Of a DNA stretch of 64,000 bases, positions 51,757 to 59,824 are shown piece by piece. Origin of the DNA: Paenibacillus alkalitolerans (GTDB lineage Bacteria; Bacillota; Bacilli; Paenibacillales; YIM-B00363); NCBI RefSeq assembly GCF_016482785.1, contig NZ_JAEMXM010000002.1, positions 62,001 through 126,000 of the forward strand, in the 5' to 3' direction. The first letter of the stretch is position 1, and each line of letters opens with the position of its first letter. The position numbers were made by a program, and so were the translations under genes. The notes under the pieces are model-generated. The model saw only the letters and a program-made list of their open reading frames with translations, made no database searches and was not told the DNA's origin.

Positions 51757-52743
51757 GTGGATAACCGCGAGCCGATTATTGCGCTTACAGACGTCACGAA
51801 AACGTACGGAGAGCAGACGGCGGTCGACCGGTTGAACTTAACCGTGTACCAAGGTGAAATATTCGGTTTGCTCGGACCGAACGGCGCCGGGAAATCCACA
51901 ACGATACTGATGCTCTTGGGCTTGTCGGAACCGGACTCGGGTCAGGTTCGCGTCTGCGGGCTCGATTCGGTGCGCCAACCGCTGCAGGTGAAACGAAAAG
52001 TCGGGTATTTGCCGGATGACGTCGGGTTTTATGAAGACCGGACCGGAATGGAAAATTTGCTCTATACGGCGAGGCTGAACCGGATTCCCGAATCGGAGGC
52101 CGCAGACAGGGCCGGCCGGCTGCTCGAGAGGGTCGGCTTGGCGGATGCCGGATCGAAGAAGGTCGGCGCGTATTCACGCGGCATGCGGCAGCGGTTGGGT
52201 TTGGCCGACGTGCTGATCAAAAATCCCGAAGTGATGATTCTCGACGAACCGACGCTCGGGCTCGACCCCGAAGGGATGAAGCAGCTGCTGGACTTGATCC
52301 GGACGCTGTCCCGCGAGCAAAACATTACAGTCCTCCTCTCCTCTCATCACCTGCACCAAGTACAGTCGATTTGCGACCGGGTCGGCCTGTTCGTGAAAGG
52401 GAAGCTCATTGCGGACGGCACGGTGCGCGATTTATCCATGCAATTATTCGGAGACGAAGCGGAATGGATCGAGGCGTCGGCAGACCCGTTGGACGAACCG
52501 CTGCTCGAAGCGATCAGAAGCGTTCCCGGGGTGAGAGGAGCCACCCTCTCCGGCAACACGCTTCATATCGAAGCGCCTAAAGACGCCGCATCCGGGATTG
52601 CGAGCGCCGTTGTGCAGAGCGGAGCGTCTTTGCATTCCCTGCATCCGAAAGAATACGGACTGGACGAAATATATCTTCGTTACTTCGAGGGGAGGGATTC
52701 GAATGCAGACCGGTCTCCATCCGTTTCAAGCGATGGTGCATAA
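51757..52743 (+). CDS. ABC transporter ATPase (exporter, ABC-2 type)
   Basis: 328 residues. Walker A GPNGAGKST (about residues 40-48), Q loop, signature SRGMRQRLGLADVLI, Walker B MILDEPTLGLDP and switch SSHHLHQV; then a DUF4162-like C-terminal extension. This is the CcmA/NatA group that powers ABC-2 permeases. GTG start at 51757 has GGGAGGCG upstream. Its 3' end overlaps the permease gene by 41 bases. Confidence 0.92.
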   Translation: MDNREPIIALTDVTKTYGEQTAVDRLNLTVYQGEIFGLLGPNGAGKSTTILMLLGLSEPDSGQVRVCGLDSVRQPLQVKRKVGYLPDDVGFYEDRTGMENLLYTARLNRIPESEAADRAGRLLERVGLADAGSKKVGAYSRGMRQRLGLADVLIKNPEVMILDEPTLGLDPEGMKQLLDLIRTLSREQNITVLLSSHHLHQVQSICDRVGLFVKGKLIADGTVRDLSMQLFGDEAEWIEASADPLDEPLLEAIRSVPGVRGATLSGNTLHIEAPKDAASGIASAVVQSGASLHSLHPKEYGLDEIYLRYFEGRDSNADRSPSVSSDGA

Positions 52744-53644
52744 AGAATTGTCGGATCACATTCGAAGTCTTCGAACGAATATTTTGCTGCTGTTGCTTGC
52801 CCTTACTTGCTTAGGTTCGATATATGCGGTTATCAACGGGCTGAGGGAGGCCGCATCGGCGGATGAAACTTATAAGCAGTATTTGTTTTTGAAGATGTTT
52901 ACCGCCACGGACGGGACCGTACCCGCTTTCATCACATTCGTCGGTTTCCTTGGCCCGATTCTCGGTTTGGGGCTCGGATTCGACGCCGTTCAGAGCGAAC
53001 GAAACAGGGGTACGCTAAGCAGGACGCTCGCGCAGCCCGTTCCCCGGGATTATGTGTTGAACGCGAAGTTTTCCGCAGCTTTGCTCGTTATCGGGGTGTT
53101 GTTTCTTGCGATGGGGCTGCTCGTAATGGCGATAGGCATCATCGTTACGGGCATTGTTCCGACACCCGAAGAATTTATAAGAATGATATTGTTTCTGCTT
53201 GTCAGCGTTGTATATGTGGCTTTTTGGCTGAACTTGGCGATATTATTTTCCGTCCGGTTAAGGAGTGCGGCCACTTCAGCGCTGGCCGGCCTTGCGATAT
53301 GGATGTTCTTTATCATCTTCTATCCGATCATTGTGAATTTGCTTGCAGGGAGTATGGCTGCTCCCGACACGTACCAATACGCGCAATGGACCAATTCGTT
53401 GACGAGGATCAGTCCGAACACGCTGTTTGAAGAGGCGACGAGCACGCTGTTGGTTCCGGAAATCCGGACGTTGAGCGGTTTCTTAACGGTGGAACAAGCG
53501 TACGGAGCGATCGCCAGCCCGCTTCCTCTTACTCAAAGCTTATTGCTCGTTTGGCCGCAATTGACCGCTTTGATCGCCGGTACAATGATTTTCTTCGGAT
53601 TGTCTTATCTCGCTTTCATGCGTCAAGAGATCCGGTCGCGATAA
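52703..53644 (+). CDS. ABC-2 type transporter permease
   Basis: 313 residues from ATG 52703, which follows GAGGGGAGGG; a longer frame from 52598 is an out-of-phase reading of the ATPase gene and is rejected. Six hydrophobic segments: the first at about 20-40 (TNILLLLLALTCLGSIYAVI), then a block of five, with the ABC-2 motif FDAVQSERNRGTLSRTLAQPVPR between helices 2 and 3. Works with the ATPase and probably the NEW3 protein. Exported substrate unknown; could be a bacteriocin, antibiotic, Na+ or envelope component. Confidence 0.88.
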   Translation: MQTGLHPFQAMVHKELSDHIRSLRTNILLLLLALTCLGSIYAVINGLREAASADETYKQYLFLKMFTATDGTVPAFITFVGFLGPILGLGLGFDAVQSERNRGTLSRTLAQPVPRDYVLNAKFSAALLVIGVLFLAMGLLVMAIGIIVTGIVPTPEEFIRMILFLLVSVVYVAFWLNLAILFSVRLRSAATSALAGLAIWMFFIIFYPIIVNLLAGSMAAPDTYQYAQWTNSLTRISPNTLFEEATSTLLVPEIRTLSGFLTVEQAYGAIASPLPLTQSLLLVWPQLTALIAGTMIFFGLSYLAFMRQEIRSR

Positions 53645-53662
53645 TTGAATAGACCGCTTCTA

Positions 53663-53698
53663 GGGGATGTCCTGTCATTCAGGACAGCCCCACTTTTT
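53663..53698 (+). terminator. Terminator of the NEW3/ABC operon
   Basis: GGGGATGTCCTG (53663-53674) and CAGGACAGCCCC (53680-53691), a stem with a small internal mismatch, followed by CACTTTTTG. The next promoter begins at base 53700. Confidence 0.8.
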
Positions 53699-53699
53699 G

Positions 53700-53755
53700 T
53701 TGACAATTATACCCGCGAGTGTATAATTCAATCTGTCTAATCGTAATAATTACGA
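53700..53755 (+). promoter_or_regulatory. Promoter with perfect Zur box
   Basis: TTGACA (53700-53705), 16 bases, TATAAT (53722-53727); then TCGTAAT-A-ATTACGA (53741-53755), an exact 7-1-7 Zur operator as known from Bacillus, just after the expected transcription start. Zinc-loaded Zur would block transcription. Confidence 0.85.
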
Positions 53756-53798
53756 ATAAACTTAATAAATAAATCCAATTTGGGAGGAGGTATATATA

Positions 53799-54818
53799 GT
53801 GAAAGTGCCTGTAATTGTCCTGAGCGGTTTCTTGGGAAGCGGAAAAACAACGTTGCTTCAGCGGCTTTTATTAGATGCCCGGAATAGATCCCTTTCGGCG
53901 GCTGTTCTTATGAACGAGCTGGGAAGCTATGATGTCGACGGCCAAATGCTGAAAGGCGCACTTCCGGATGAGCAGCTTGAGAAGTTGATGGACGGTTGTA
54001 TTTGCTGCAGCAAGAAAAGCGAAATCTCAGCTTCCTTGAACAAATTGCTTTCAGGCAGCCCGGACCTGATTATCATTGAATTAACCGGGGTGGCGAATCC
54101 CGAAGAAATCGCGGACGCCTTAACCGAACCGTCCGTTATCCGTCAAGTATTTCTTCATAGTATTGTGACGGTAGTTAACGCGGACATGTTCCTCGAATAC
54201 AACAGCATTCTTAATCCGGATAGAGAGCTTACTCACACGCTTCGCCGCCAGGTCGAGACCGCGGATTTTATCATAATCAACAAGATAGATCTCGTCACCG
54301 AAAATACGTTGGTAAAAGTCGAAAAATCGGTGCGTTCTCTCAATCGTACGGCGCCGATCAGACCTACGACAGGTGCGGACATTAGCCCGGACTATATATT
54401 TAAAGAAATTGCCCCTCGCCCGAAATCCAACTTGAATACCGAAATAACGGTTCATCTCAACAAAGGAAAGTCGCCGGTGAAATCGTTCAATGTAATTAAA
54501 CAAGACCATTCCGACCCGATCCCCGAAAACCAATACTCTTTCAGTAAAATAAAAACGATGGCCATCCCTCTCAACCCTGCCGTGCAGCTATCGTCGAAAG
54601 AATTAATGCAAGCGGCTAAATCTTGGGGAAAGGGGCTTCTTCGGGCGAAAGGTTACGTGCCGGTGGACGGAAAGCTGCGGTTGGTCCAGTTCTCCGGCGG
54701 AAAACTCTCAATTGAACCGACGAACGAGGAAACAGCCCCCTACTTCGTAATCATAGGTTTTGAGGAAGATGTAGTTAGTACGATGATAATGTTGGAGAAG
54801 CGGTTAAACTTGCGCTAA
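53799..54818 (+). CDS. zagA: COG0523 GTPase, zinc metallochaperone (ZagA/YciC-like)
   Basis: 339 residues: Walker A GFLGSGKTT (residues 10-18), the metal-binding Cys67-x-Cys69-Cys70 (GCICC), guanine-specificity INKIDLV, and a C-terminal CobW_C domain. Preceded by GGGAGGAGG and a GTG start. The Zur box in its promoter points to zinc limitation; in B. subtilis the Zur-regulated homologue (ZagA, formerly YciC) delivers zinc to a key enzyme such as folate GTP cyclohydrolase. A His-rich loop, frequent in the family, is not seen. Confidence 0.88.
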   Translation: MKVPVIVLSGFLGSGKTTLLQRLLLDARNRSLSAAVLMNELGSYDVDGQMLKGALPDEQLEKLMDGCICCSKKSEISASLNKLLSGSPDLIIIELTGVANPEEIADALTEPSVIRQVFLHSIVTVVNADMFLEYNSILNPDRELTHTLRRQVETADFIIINKIDLVTENTLVKVEKSVRSLNRTAPIRPTTGADISPDYIFKEIAPRPKSNLNTEITVHLNKGKSPVKSFNVIKQDHSDPIPENQYSFSKIKTMAIPLNPAVQLSSKELMQAAKSWGKGLLRAKGYVPVDGKLRLVQFSGGKLSIEPTNEETAPYFVIIGFEEDVVSTMIMLEKRLNLR

Positions 54819-54825
54819 AAGTGAA

Positions 54826-54865
54826 ATGCGGCCCGATTCTTGTTCAAAAGTCGGGTTGTATTTTG
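54826..54865 (+). terminator. Possible terminator of the COG0523 gene
   Basis: AATGCGGCCCGA (about 54825-54836) can pair, with G-U pairs, with TCGGGTTGTATT (54851-54862), continuing into TTGG. Weak T run. Confidence 0.4.
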
Positions 54866-54991
54866 GTTCAGCATGTTCCAATGACGGAAAAGCTCGATAT
54901 TACACACGGTTAACAATCTTCTATTATACTGGATATATACGGCCCGTTCGCAGACCACCCGCCGAGCCGCGATTGTAAGGAGGAAGTTGCC

Positions 54992-55903
54992 GTGAATTTC
55001 GATCACTTGAACGTCTTTTATGCCGCCGCCACGAATAGAAACTTCTCCGAAACCGCCAAAGCACTGCATATGTCTCAACCTACCGTCAGCCAACAAATAC
55101 AGCAGCTGGAAGACACGCTTCATGTTAAGCTGTTCGAACGGACGACCCGTACAATCAAGCTGACTCAAGCCGGATATATTTTATACCGATATGCCGAACG
55201 TATTATCCAATTGGTCCAGAGCGCCGAAAAAGAATTGACCGTCTTTTCCCAAACACTGCACGGAGATTTGGATATCGGTGCAAGCACTACCATCGGCGAG
55301 CATGTTCTTCCTTACCTTCTCGGAAACTTCAAAAGACAGTATCCCAGCGTCTTGCTGAGGATGAGAATCGGCAATTCTCAAACGATAGTCGACCAGCTGC
55401 TAAAAAACGAAATCCACTTAGGTTTCATCGAAGCGCCAATCTTCCATCCGCTGTTGCAGCATTTTCCCTTCTTGGAGGACGAGCTGGTCGCCGTGTGTTC
55501 CGATGGCTACGAGCATCCGCTTCTGGCCAAAAAAGAATCGATGGCGCTAAAAGATTTGCGCGATATTCCGCTGATCTTGCGGGAGCAAGGATCGGGAACG
55601 CGGCAAATCATCAATGAAAGCCTTCAAAACGTCAATTTCAATCCGAACGAATTGAATGTCGTGATGGAGCTTGGCAATACGGAGTCGGTCAAAGCCGCCG
55701 TCGAAGCGGGCATAGGCATCACAATCCTTTCGAAATCGGCCATCTTGAAAGAATTGAAGCTCGGGACGCTTCGTATTGTGAACGTCAAAGGGGTTCGTTT
55801 CAAGAGATATTTTTATATCGTTTCCGACAAAAACAAGGCGCAAACCACAGCGGCTTACACCTTTACCGACTATATTTTGAAGAGATTCGACAGTGAAAGT
55901 TAA
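54992..55903 (+). CDS. ptxE: LysR-family regulator of the phosphite locus (PtxE-like position)
   Basis: 303 residues. N-terminal winged helix (LNVFYAAATNRNFSETAKALHMSQPTVSQQIQQLEDTLHVKLFERT), then a periplasmic-binding-like effector domain. GTG start at 54992 with AAGGAGG upstream. It is convergent with the dehydrogenase gene, the two stops overlapping by 4 bases. In Pseudomonas stutzeri the fifth gene of ptxABCDE also encodes a LysR regulator, so the position is conserved though the strand differs. Overall it also resembles the CysL/YwfK-type LysR proteins of Bacillus; role in phosphite control is inferred. Confidence 0.8.
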   Translation: MNFDHLNVFYAAATNRNFSETAKALHMSQPTVSQQIQQLEDTLHVKLFERTTRTIKLTQAGYILYRYAERIIQLVQSAEKELTVFSQTLHGDLDIGASTTIGEHVLPYLLGNFKRQYPSVLLRMRIGNSQTIVDQLLKNEIHLGFIEAPIFHPLLQHFPFLEDELVAVCSDGYEHPLLAKKESMALKDLRDIPLILREQGSGTRQIINESLQNVNFNPNELNVVMELGNTESVKAAVEAGIGITILSKSAILKELKLGTLRIVNVKGVRFKRYFYIVSDKNKAQTTAAYTFTDYILKRFDSES

Positions 55904-56910
55904 ATCATCCGGGGAACCCGCACCGAATTGACCGCACCCGTTGGGATCTCGCCGCGGAGCGCTGCGAGCAGCTGGTTTGCACTGGACACCGCGAGTCTCT
56001 CCCGCGCTTGAACGGTCCCAGTCCCTATATGCGGAGTGAACACCGTGCGATCTGTCTCCTGAAGAAGTTCATCGGGAATAGAAACATTCCGCTCCGGGAC
56101 GGCGCGGTCTTCGAATTCGAATACGTCCGCCGCATATCCGGCCAAACGGTCTTCTTTCAATGCTCTCGCAACGGCGGCCTCGTCAACGATCGATCCGCGG
56201 CTTACATTAACAAGGTATGCGCCGGGTTTCACGAAACGCAATGCCGCTTCATCGATCAGATGAACGCTTTCGGGTCTCAGATCGACGGCAACGAGAATAA
56301 AATCGCTTTCCTTCATCAAATCAACCAACTCCATATAATGCACCTTGCCAGCTTCCTCCCAATCGGGCTTCCGGCGAATATCGTGATAGAGGATGGATAC
56401 GCCGAAGCCGGCCGCCCGGCGCGCGACAGCTTGTCCGATTACACCGAGACCTACAATGCCAATCGCAGAATGATGGAAATCGCGTCCCAAACAGTTGGTC
56501 GCATGCCAACCGGCAAACTTTCCGCTTCGAACGTGACGGTCTCCGGGCAATATATTCCTCGAGACGGCGAGGAGCAGACCGATGGCCAAATCGGCTGTCG
56601 AATCAGTCAATGCGTCAGGATTGACCGTCACAAGAACATTATGTCTCGTGCACGCATCTACGTCGATATTGTCGTACCCTTTGCCGAAACTCGATATTAC
56701 ACGCACATTAGAAATGCTCCGAACGATATCTTCATCAACAAAATCGCAGACGAAAGCGAGCACCGCATCGGCCTCCCGGGCACGGGCGACGAAATCTTCC
56801 TTCGACAAAGGTTCGGTTCCTCCATAGTAATCGATATCGCAATAATCCTCGATCAGGCGGATGCCCGCTTCAGGCATCCGGTGGGAAATGAAAACTTTCG
56901 GTCTTGTCAT
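55900..56910 (-). CDS. ptxD: Phosphite dehydrogenase-like D-2-hydroxyacid dehydrogenase
   Basis: 336 residues, same length as P. stutzeri PtxD as I recall it. Rossmann motif GIVGLGVIG (residues 151-159), Asp177 after strand 2 (NAD preference). Active-site residues match PtxD positions: Lys77 (GKGYDN), Trp135 (RSGKFAGW), Arg238 (VSRGSIVDE), Glu267 (YAADVFEFED), His294 (TPHIG); the PtxD counterparts are K76, W134, R237, E266 and H292. Trp135 and the VFE-ED motif are not general to 2-hydroxyacid dehydrogenases. PtxD oxidises phosphite to phosphate with NAD+. Nineteen bases after the permease gene, last in the operon. A relative acting on another phosphonate or hydroxyacid cannot be excluded. Confidence 0.75.
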   Translation of the reverse strand: MTRPKVFISHRMPEAGIRLIEDYCDIDYYGGTEPLSKEDFVARAREADAVLAFVCDFVDEDIVRSISNVRVISSFGKGYDNIDVDACTRHNVLVTVNPDALTDSTADLAIGLLLAVSRNILPGDRHVRSGKFAGWHATNCLGRDFHHSAIGIVGLGVIGQAVARRAAGFGVSILYHDIRRKPDWEEAGKVHYMELVDLMKESDFILVAVDLRPESVHLIDEAALRFVKPGAYLVNVSRGSIVDEAAVARALKEDRLAGYAADVFEFEDRAVPERNVSIPDELLQETDRTVFTPHIGTGTVQARERLAVSSANQLLAALRGEIPTGAVNSVRVPRMI

Positions 56911-56928
56911 ATGCAGTTTATCCTCCGA

Positions 56929-57708
56929 TTATTTTACAGTGTCTCCGCGAACCAGCTGATTGCGGATTATATTTCCGAACGCGTCGACAAGCTGCACCAT
57001 TAGAAATACTACGGCCAATATCGCAAACACTTCTCGATATTCCATGATACGAAGCGAGGCGATCAATTGAAAGCCGATCCCTCCCGCCCCGATCATCCCT
57101 ACTACCGTCGAAGCGCGGAAATTGTACTCCCAACGGTACAGTGTGAAGTCTATGGAATGGCTCAATATTTGCGGAATGACGCTGAATACGATCACGTGAA
57201 ACCGTGATCCGCCGGACGCCTCGACCGCTTCGATCAGCCCGGTATCCACCTTGTCGATCGCCTCCGCATAAAATTTTCCGAGCATGCCTGCGGAATGGAT
57301 ACCAAGCGCCAGTATGCCCGGAAGTATGCCGAACCCGACGGATGCGACGAAAATGATCGCCATCACCAGTTCAGGGATGGTACGCAGGACATTGAATATG
57401 GCTTTGGCTGCATGCTTGACGGCGGGATTGCCGGCAGTATTATCTGCGGCCAGAAAGCTGACGGGAAACGCAATGCATACGGCAAGCAGAGTCGCCATAA
57501 CGCTCATGACGAGCGTTTCGACGACCGCTTTGCCAAGCGAGGAAACAATCCGGAAATCCGGAGGAAACATTTCCCCCAATGTTGAGACCAAGTTGTAGAT
57601 CGTCCTCCCGCTCGTCAACGCGTCCCAACTTACCCAAACCGTATATCCGAACGACCCCAGCACAAGTGAGAAACCAACGAATCCGATGAATGCCCACCGG
57701 CGGCTCAT
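56929..57708 (-). CDS. ptxC: Phosphonate/phosphite ABC permease (PhnE/PtxC type)
   Basis: 259 residues with about six hydrophobic segments and the PhnE-type coupling loop (AEAIDKVDTGLIEAVEASGGSRFHVIVFSVIP), which replaces the usual EAA motif. Later GMIGAGGIGFQLIASLRIMEY is typical of the family. Start overlaps the binding-protein stop by 4 bases. Imports phosphite, phosphonates or hypophosphite depending on the binding protein. Confidence 0.9.
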   Translation of the reverse strand: MSRRWAFIGFVGFSLVLGSFGYTVWVSWDALTSGRTIYNLVSTLGEMFPPDFRIVSSLGKAVVETLVMSVMATLLAVCIAFPVSFLAADNTAGNPAVKHAAKAIFNVLRTIPELVMAIIFVASVGFGILPGILALGIHSAGMLGKFYAEAIDKVDTGLIEAVEASGGSRFHVIVFSVIPQILSHSIDFTLYRWEYNFRASTVVGMIGAGGIGFQLIASLRIMEYREVFAILAVVFLMVQLVDAFGNIIRNQLVRGDTVK

Positions 57709-58598
57709 TGCACTTTCTCCAAGTCGATTCCGATCATCTTCACCATCTCACGAATCACGTCAAAATCTTTATCCGCAATCGGTACGAACCCTTCTGTTTT
57801 GAGCGGTGACAACACTTCCGGATCTTTCGCTCCGTATATCGCATTCTTGATCGCTTCCTTCAGCTCCGGATCCAGCTCGCTGTTCAAAACCCACGGATAA
57901 TTCGGATACGGTTTGGACACGTCGATTACTTTCACCTTGTTTTTGTCGATTGCACCTTTTTCGACAAGAGATTCGAAAATCGGCTTGCTCAATCCGCCCG
58001 CATGCGCATTGCCGTTTTGCACCGCTTTGGCCACCGCGTCGTGGGCGCCGACAAACTGTTCTTCGTAATCTGCGTCCGGTTCAAGTCCGGCATTTTTAAG
58101 CATCTCCTTAGGAATCATATGACTGGAAGTGGATGCAGTGTCTCCGAAGGCAACGGTTTTGCCTTTGATATCGGACAGCTTCTCGATCCCAGCCTCGGCG
58201 TTGGCGATCACAACCGCGTTATATGTCGGGGATCCTTTATCCAGCTTGGCTGCAAACGGCTCGGCTTGCTCCATTTTTGTCTTCAGCAGTACATACGAGA
58301 GTGGTCCGAAATACGCGAATTCGATTTGCCCTTTGCGCATCGCTTCGATCATCGTCGAATAGTCTGTCGTCACCACAATCTCCACTTCTTTATTTAACGT
58401 TTTGGCCAGATAATCCTGAAGCGGCTTGTTGTTACGTATAACAGTGGAGGGAGATTCGTCGGGAAGCAGCGCCACCCTCAATTTGTCCGGATTCGGCTGG
58501 ACTCCCGTCACCGACCCGTCGGCAAGCTTGTCCTGCGTACAACCGGCGAATATAACGGATAAAATCAAGATCGATGCGATTATGACAATATTTCTCAT
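57705..58598 (-). CDS. ptxB: Phosphite/phosphonate-binding lipoprotein (PhnD/PtxB type)
   Basis: 297 residues. Signal peptide VIIASILILSVIFAGC with lipobox FAGC. Family signature residues: SPSTVIRNNKPLQDYLAKTL, FAYFGPLSYVLL and the anion-binding helix start GDTASTSSHMIPKEML. PhnD/PtxB proteins bind oxyanions of reduced phosphorus through such Ser/Thr-rich loops. Overlaps neighbours on both sides by 4 bases. The ligand (phosphite versus phosphonate) is inferred from the dehydrogenase gene in the operon. Confidence 0.9.
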   Translation of the reverse strand: MRNIVIIASILILSVIFAGCTQDKLADGSVTGVQPNPDKLRVALLPDESPSTVIRNNKPLQDYLAKTLNKEVEIVVTTDYSTMIEAMRKGQIEFAYFGPLSYVLLKTKMEQAEPFAAKLDKGSPTYNAVVIANAEAGIEKLSDIKGKTVAFGDTASTSSHMIPKEMLKNAGLEPDADYEEQFVGAHDAVAKAVQNGNAHAGGLSKPIFESLVEKGAIDKNKVKVIDVSKPYPNYPWVLNSELDPELKEAIKNAIYGAKDPEVLSPLKTEGFVPIADKDFDVIREMVKMIGIDLEKVQ

Positions 58599-59368
58599 AC
58601 CAACACTTCTCCTCTTGTGTGATTTACTCTTGTTTCTGTATTTCCAACATACTTGCCGCCGTAAATCAGCGATAAATCTTCATCCCGCAAGTCATGCGCA
58701 TTTCCGTTGAAGCAAACGCGACCGCTATGAATGCCGATAATGCGATGTCCATATTCGGCAGCCAGTTCCAGTTGATGCAGATTGCAAAGAATGACCGTCC
58801 CCCTGGTTTCGTTGATCGTTCGCAAAATGTCCATGATCTCGCGGCTGGTTACCGGATCCAGATTTGACACCGGCTCGTCCGCCAAGATGATATCCGGATT
58901 TTGCGCTAACACCCGAGCGATGCCTACTCTTTGTTTTTGTCCTCCGCTCAAGCGGTCCGCCCGTTCATGCAGCTTGTCACCCAACCCGACAATGTCGATA
59001 ACTTCTTCCGCTTTCCTTTTTTCTTCGCGGCTGAACATAACGTTCCAATACCCTTTTGCGCCCAAAAGACCGATCAACACATTTTGCAGTACACTCAAGT
59101 TTCCAATCACGTTGAAGTTTTGAAAAATAAATCCGACATGCCGGCGTACTCTCTGTAAATTTTTGCGATTCATTTCCATTCCAAGCACGTCAACTTTCCC
59201 CGATGTAGGAATGACAAGCCCGTTAATGCAGCGAAGAAGCGTCGACTTCCCGGCTCCGCTGGAACCGAGAACGGCAATGAATTCACCTCTATCCGCTTGA
59301 AAGTCGACCTGATGCAAAACGGGCTTCGACCCGAAACTTTTGGACAACTGCTGCACTTGAAGCAACAT
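58595..59368 (-). CDS. ptxA: Phosphite/phosphonate ABC transporter ATPase (PhnC/PtxA type)
   Basis: 257 residues from ATG 59368 (GGAGGTGG upstream; ATG 59392 has no such site). Walker A GSSGAGKST, Q loop GFIFQNFNVIGNLSVLQNV (as in PhnC), signature LSGGQKQRVGIARVLAQ, Walker B IILADEPVSNLDP, switch His in ILCNLHQLELA. First gene of the operon ptxA-B-C-D. The Pho-box-like repeats begin 38 bases before the start codon, leaving room for a short leader. Confidence 0.9.
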   Translation of the reverse strand: MLLQVQQLSKSFGSKPVLHQVDFQADRGEFIAVLGSSGAGKSTLLRCINGLVIPTSGKVDVLGMEMNRKNLQRVRRHVGFIFQNFNVIGNLSVLQNVLIGLLGAKGYWNVMFSREEKRKAEEVIDIVGLGDKLHERADRLSGGQKQRVGIARVLAQNPDIILADEPVSNLDPVTSREIMDILRTINETRGTVILCNLHQLELAAEYGHRIIGIHSGRVCFNGNAHDLRDEDLSLIYGGKYVGNTETRVNHTRGEVLV

Positions 59369-59405
59369 CGTCTCCACCTCCAATGCCTGCATCGTCTCAT
59401 AAATC

Positions 59406-59444
59406 TGTTATCCGAGTATTTGCCTTATGTTTATGAAAGGTTAA
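59406..59444 (-). promoter_or_regulatory. Candidate Pho box (four hexamers) upstream of the phosphite operon
   Basis: Minus-strand hexamers TTAACC, TAAACA, CAAATA and ATAACA are spaced exactly 5 bases apart (11-bp period) at 59444-59406. This is the layout of Bacillus PhoP boxes, consensus TTAACA; matches are 5, 5, 3-4 and 5 of 6. Expected function is induction under phosphate starvation. Confidence 0.55.
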
Positions 59445-59765
59445 CTATTCATTACACGGTTCAATATGATCTATTGGATTTTTGAATAAATCGAATATAT
59501 TAATTCCTCGCTGATTCCCGTATGTACACTCTGCCTTAGCTTCAGACAGACTGATCCTCCGCTCCGATGCTCTCAGAGACTTCACGTTTCGGATCCTCTT
59601 GCGGACACTCGATTTGTCGTCATCATTACCATTTTCTGAACCAAAGGGATAGTGTGCGCAAGAAAATTAGAATTGGCAGGGAACCACGGCCATGTAACAA
59701 TGGTTTATTTGAACATATGAGGAGAACTGCAAAGGGGAGCCGAAACACAGGTCAAAGCCAAATCG
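59445..59765. other. Gap between the phosphite operon and the patatin-like gene
   Basis: Apart from the Pho-box-like repeats at its left end and a terminator at its right end, I see no gene. A short open frame from 59567 lacks a ribosome site and any recognisable protein. Confidence 0.4.
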
Positions 59766-59768
59766 GGC

Positions 59769-59792
59769 AAAAAACCCCGACAGAAATCGGGG
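59769..59792 (-). terminator. Terminator of the patatin-like gene
   Basis: CCCCGA (59775-59780) and TCGGGG (59787-59792) with a 6-base loop; the minus strand continues TTTTTTG. It lies 33 bases past the stop at 59825. Confidence 0.8.
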
Positions 59793-59824
59793 CATCAAGG
59801 TTCTTATTTATACTTTACACTGCG

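Noticed and set aside
52598-52702. Upstream extension of the ABC-2 permease
   Set aside because: Overlaps the ATPase gene in another frame; a strong ribosome site directly precedes ATG 52703.
55900-56910. Ordinary glyoxylate/phosphoglycerate dehydrogenase as the primary call
   Set aside because: Kept as alternative only: the Trp135 and VFE-ED features, 336-residue length and PtxABC-type transporter favour PtxD.
56008-57003. 331-codon plus-strand frame
   Set aside because: Antisense to ptxD, which has clear catalytic residues.
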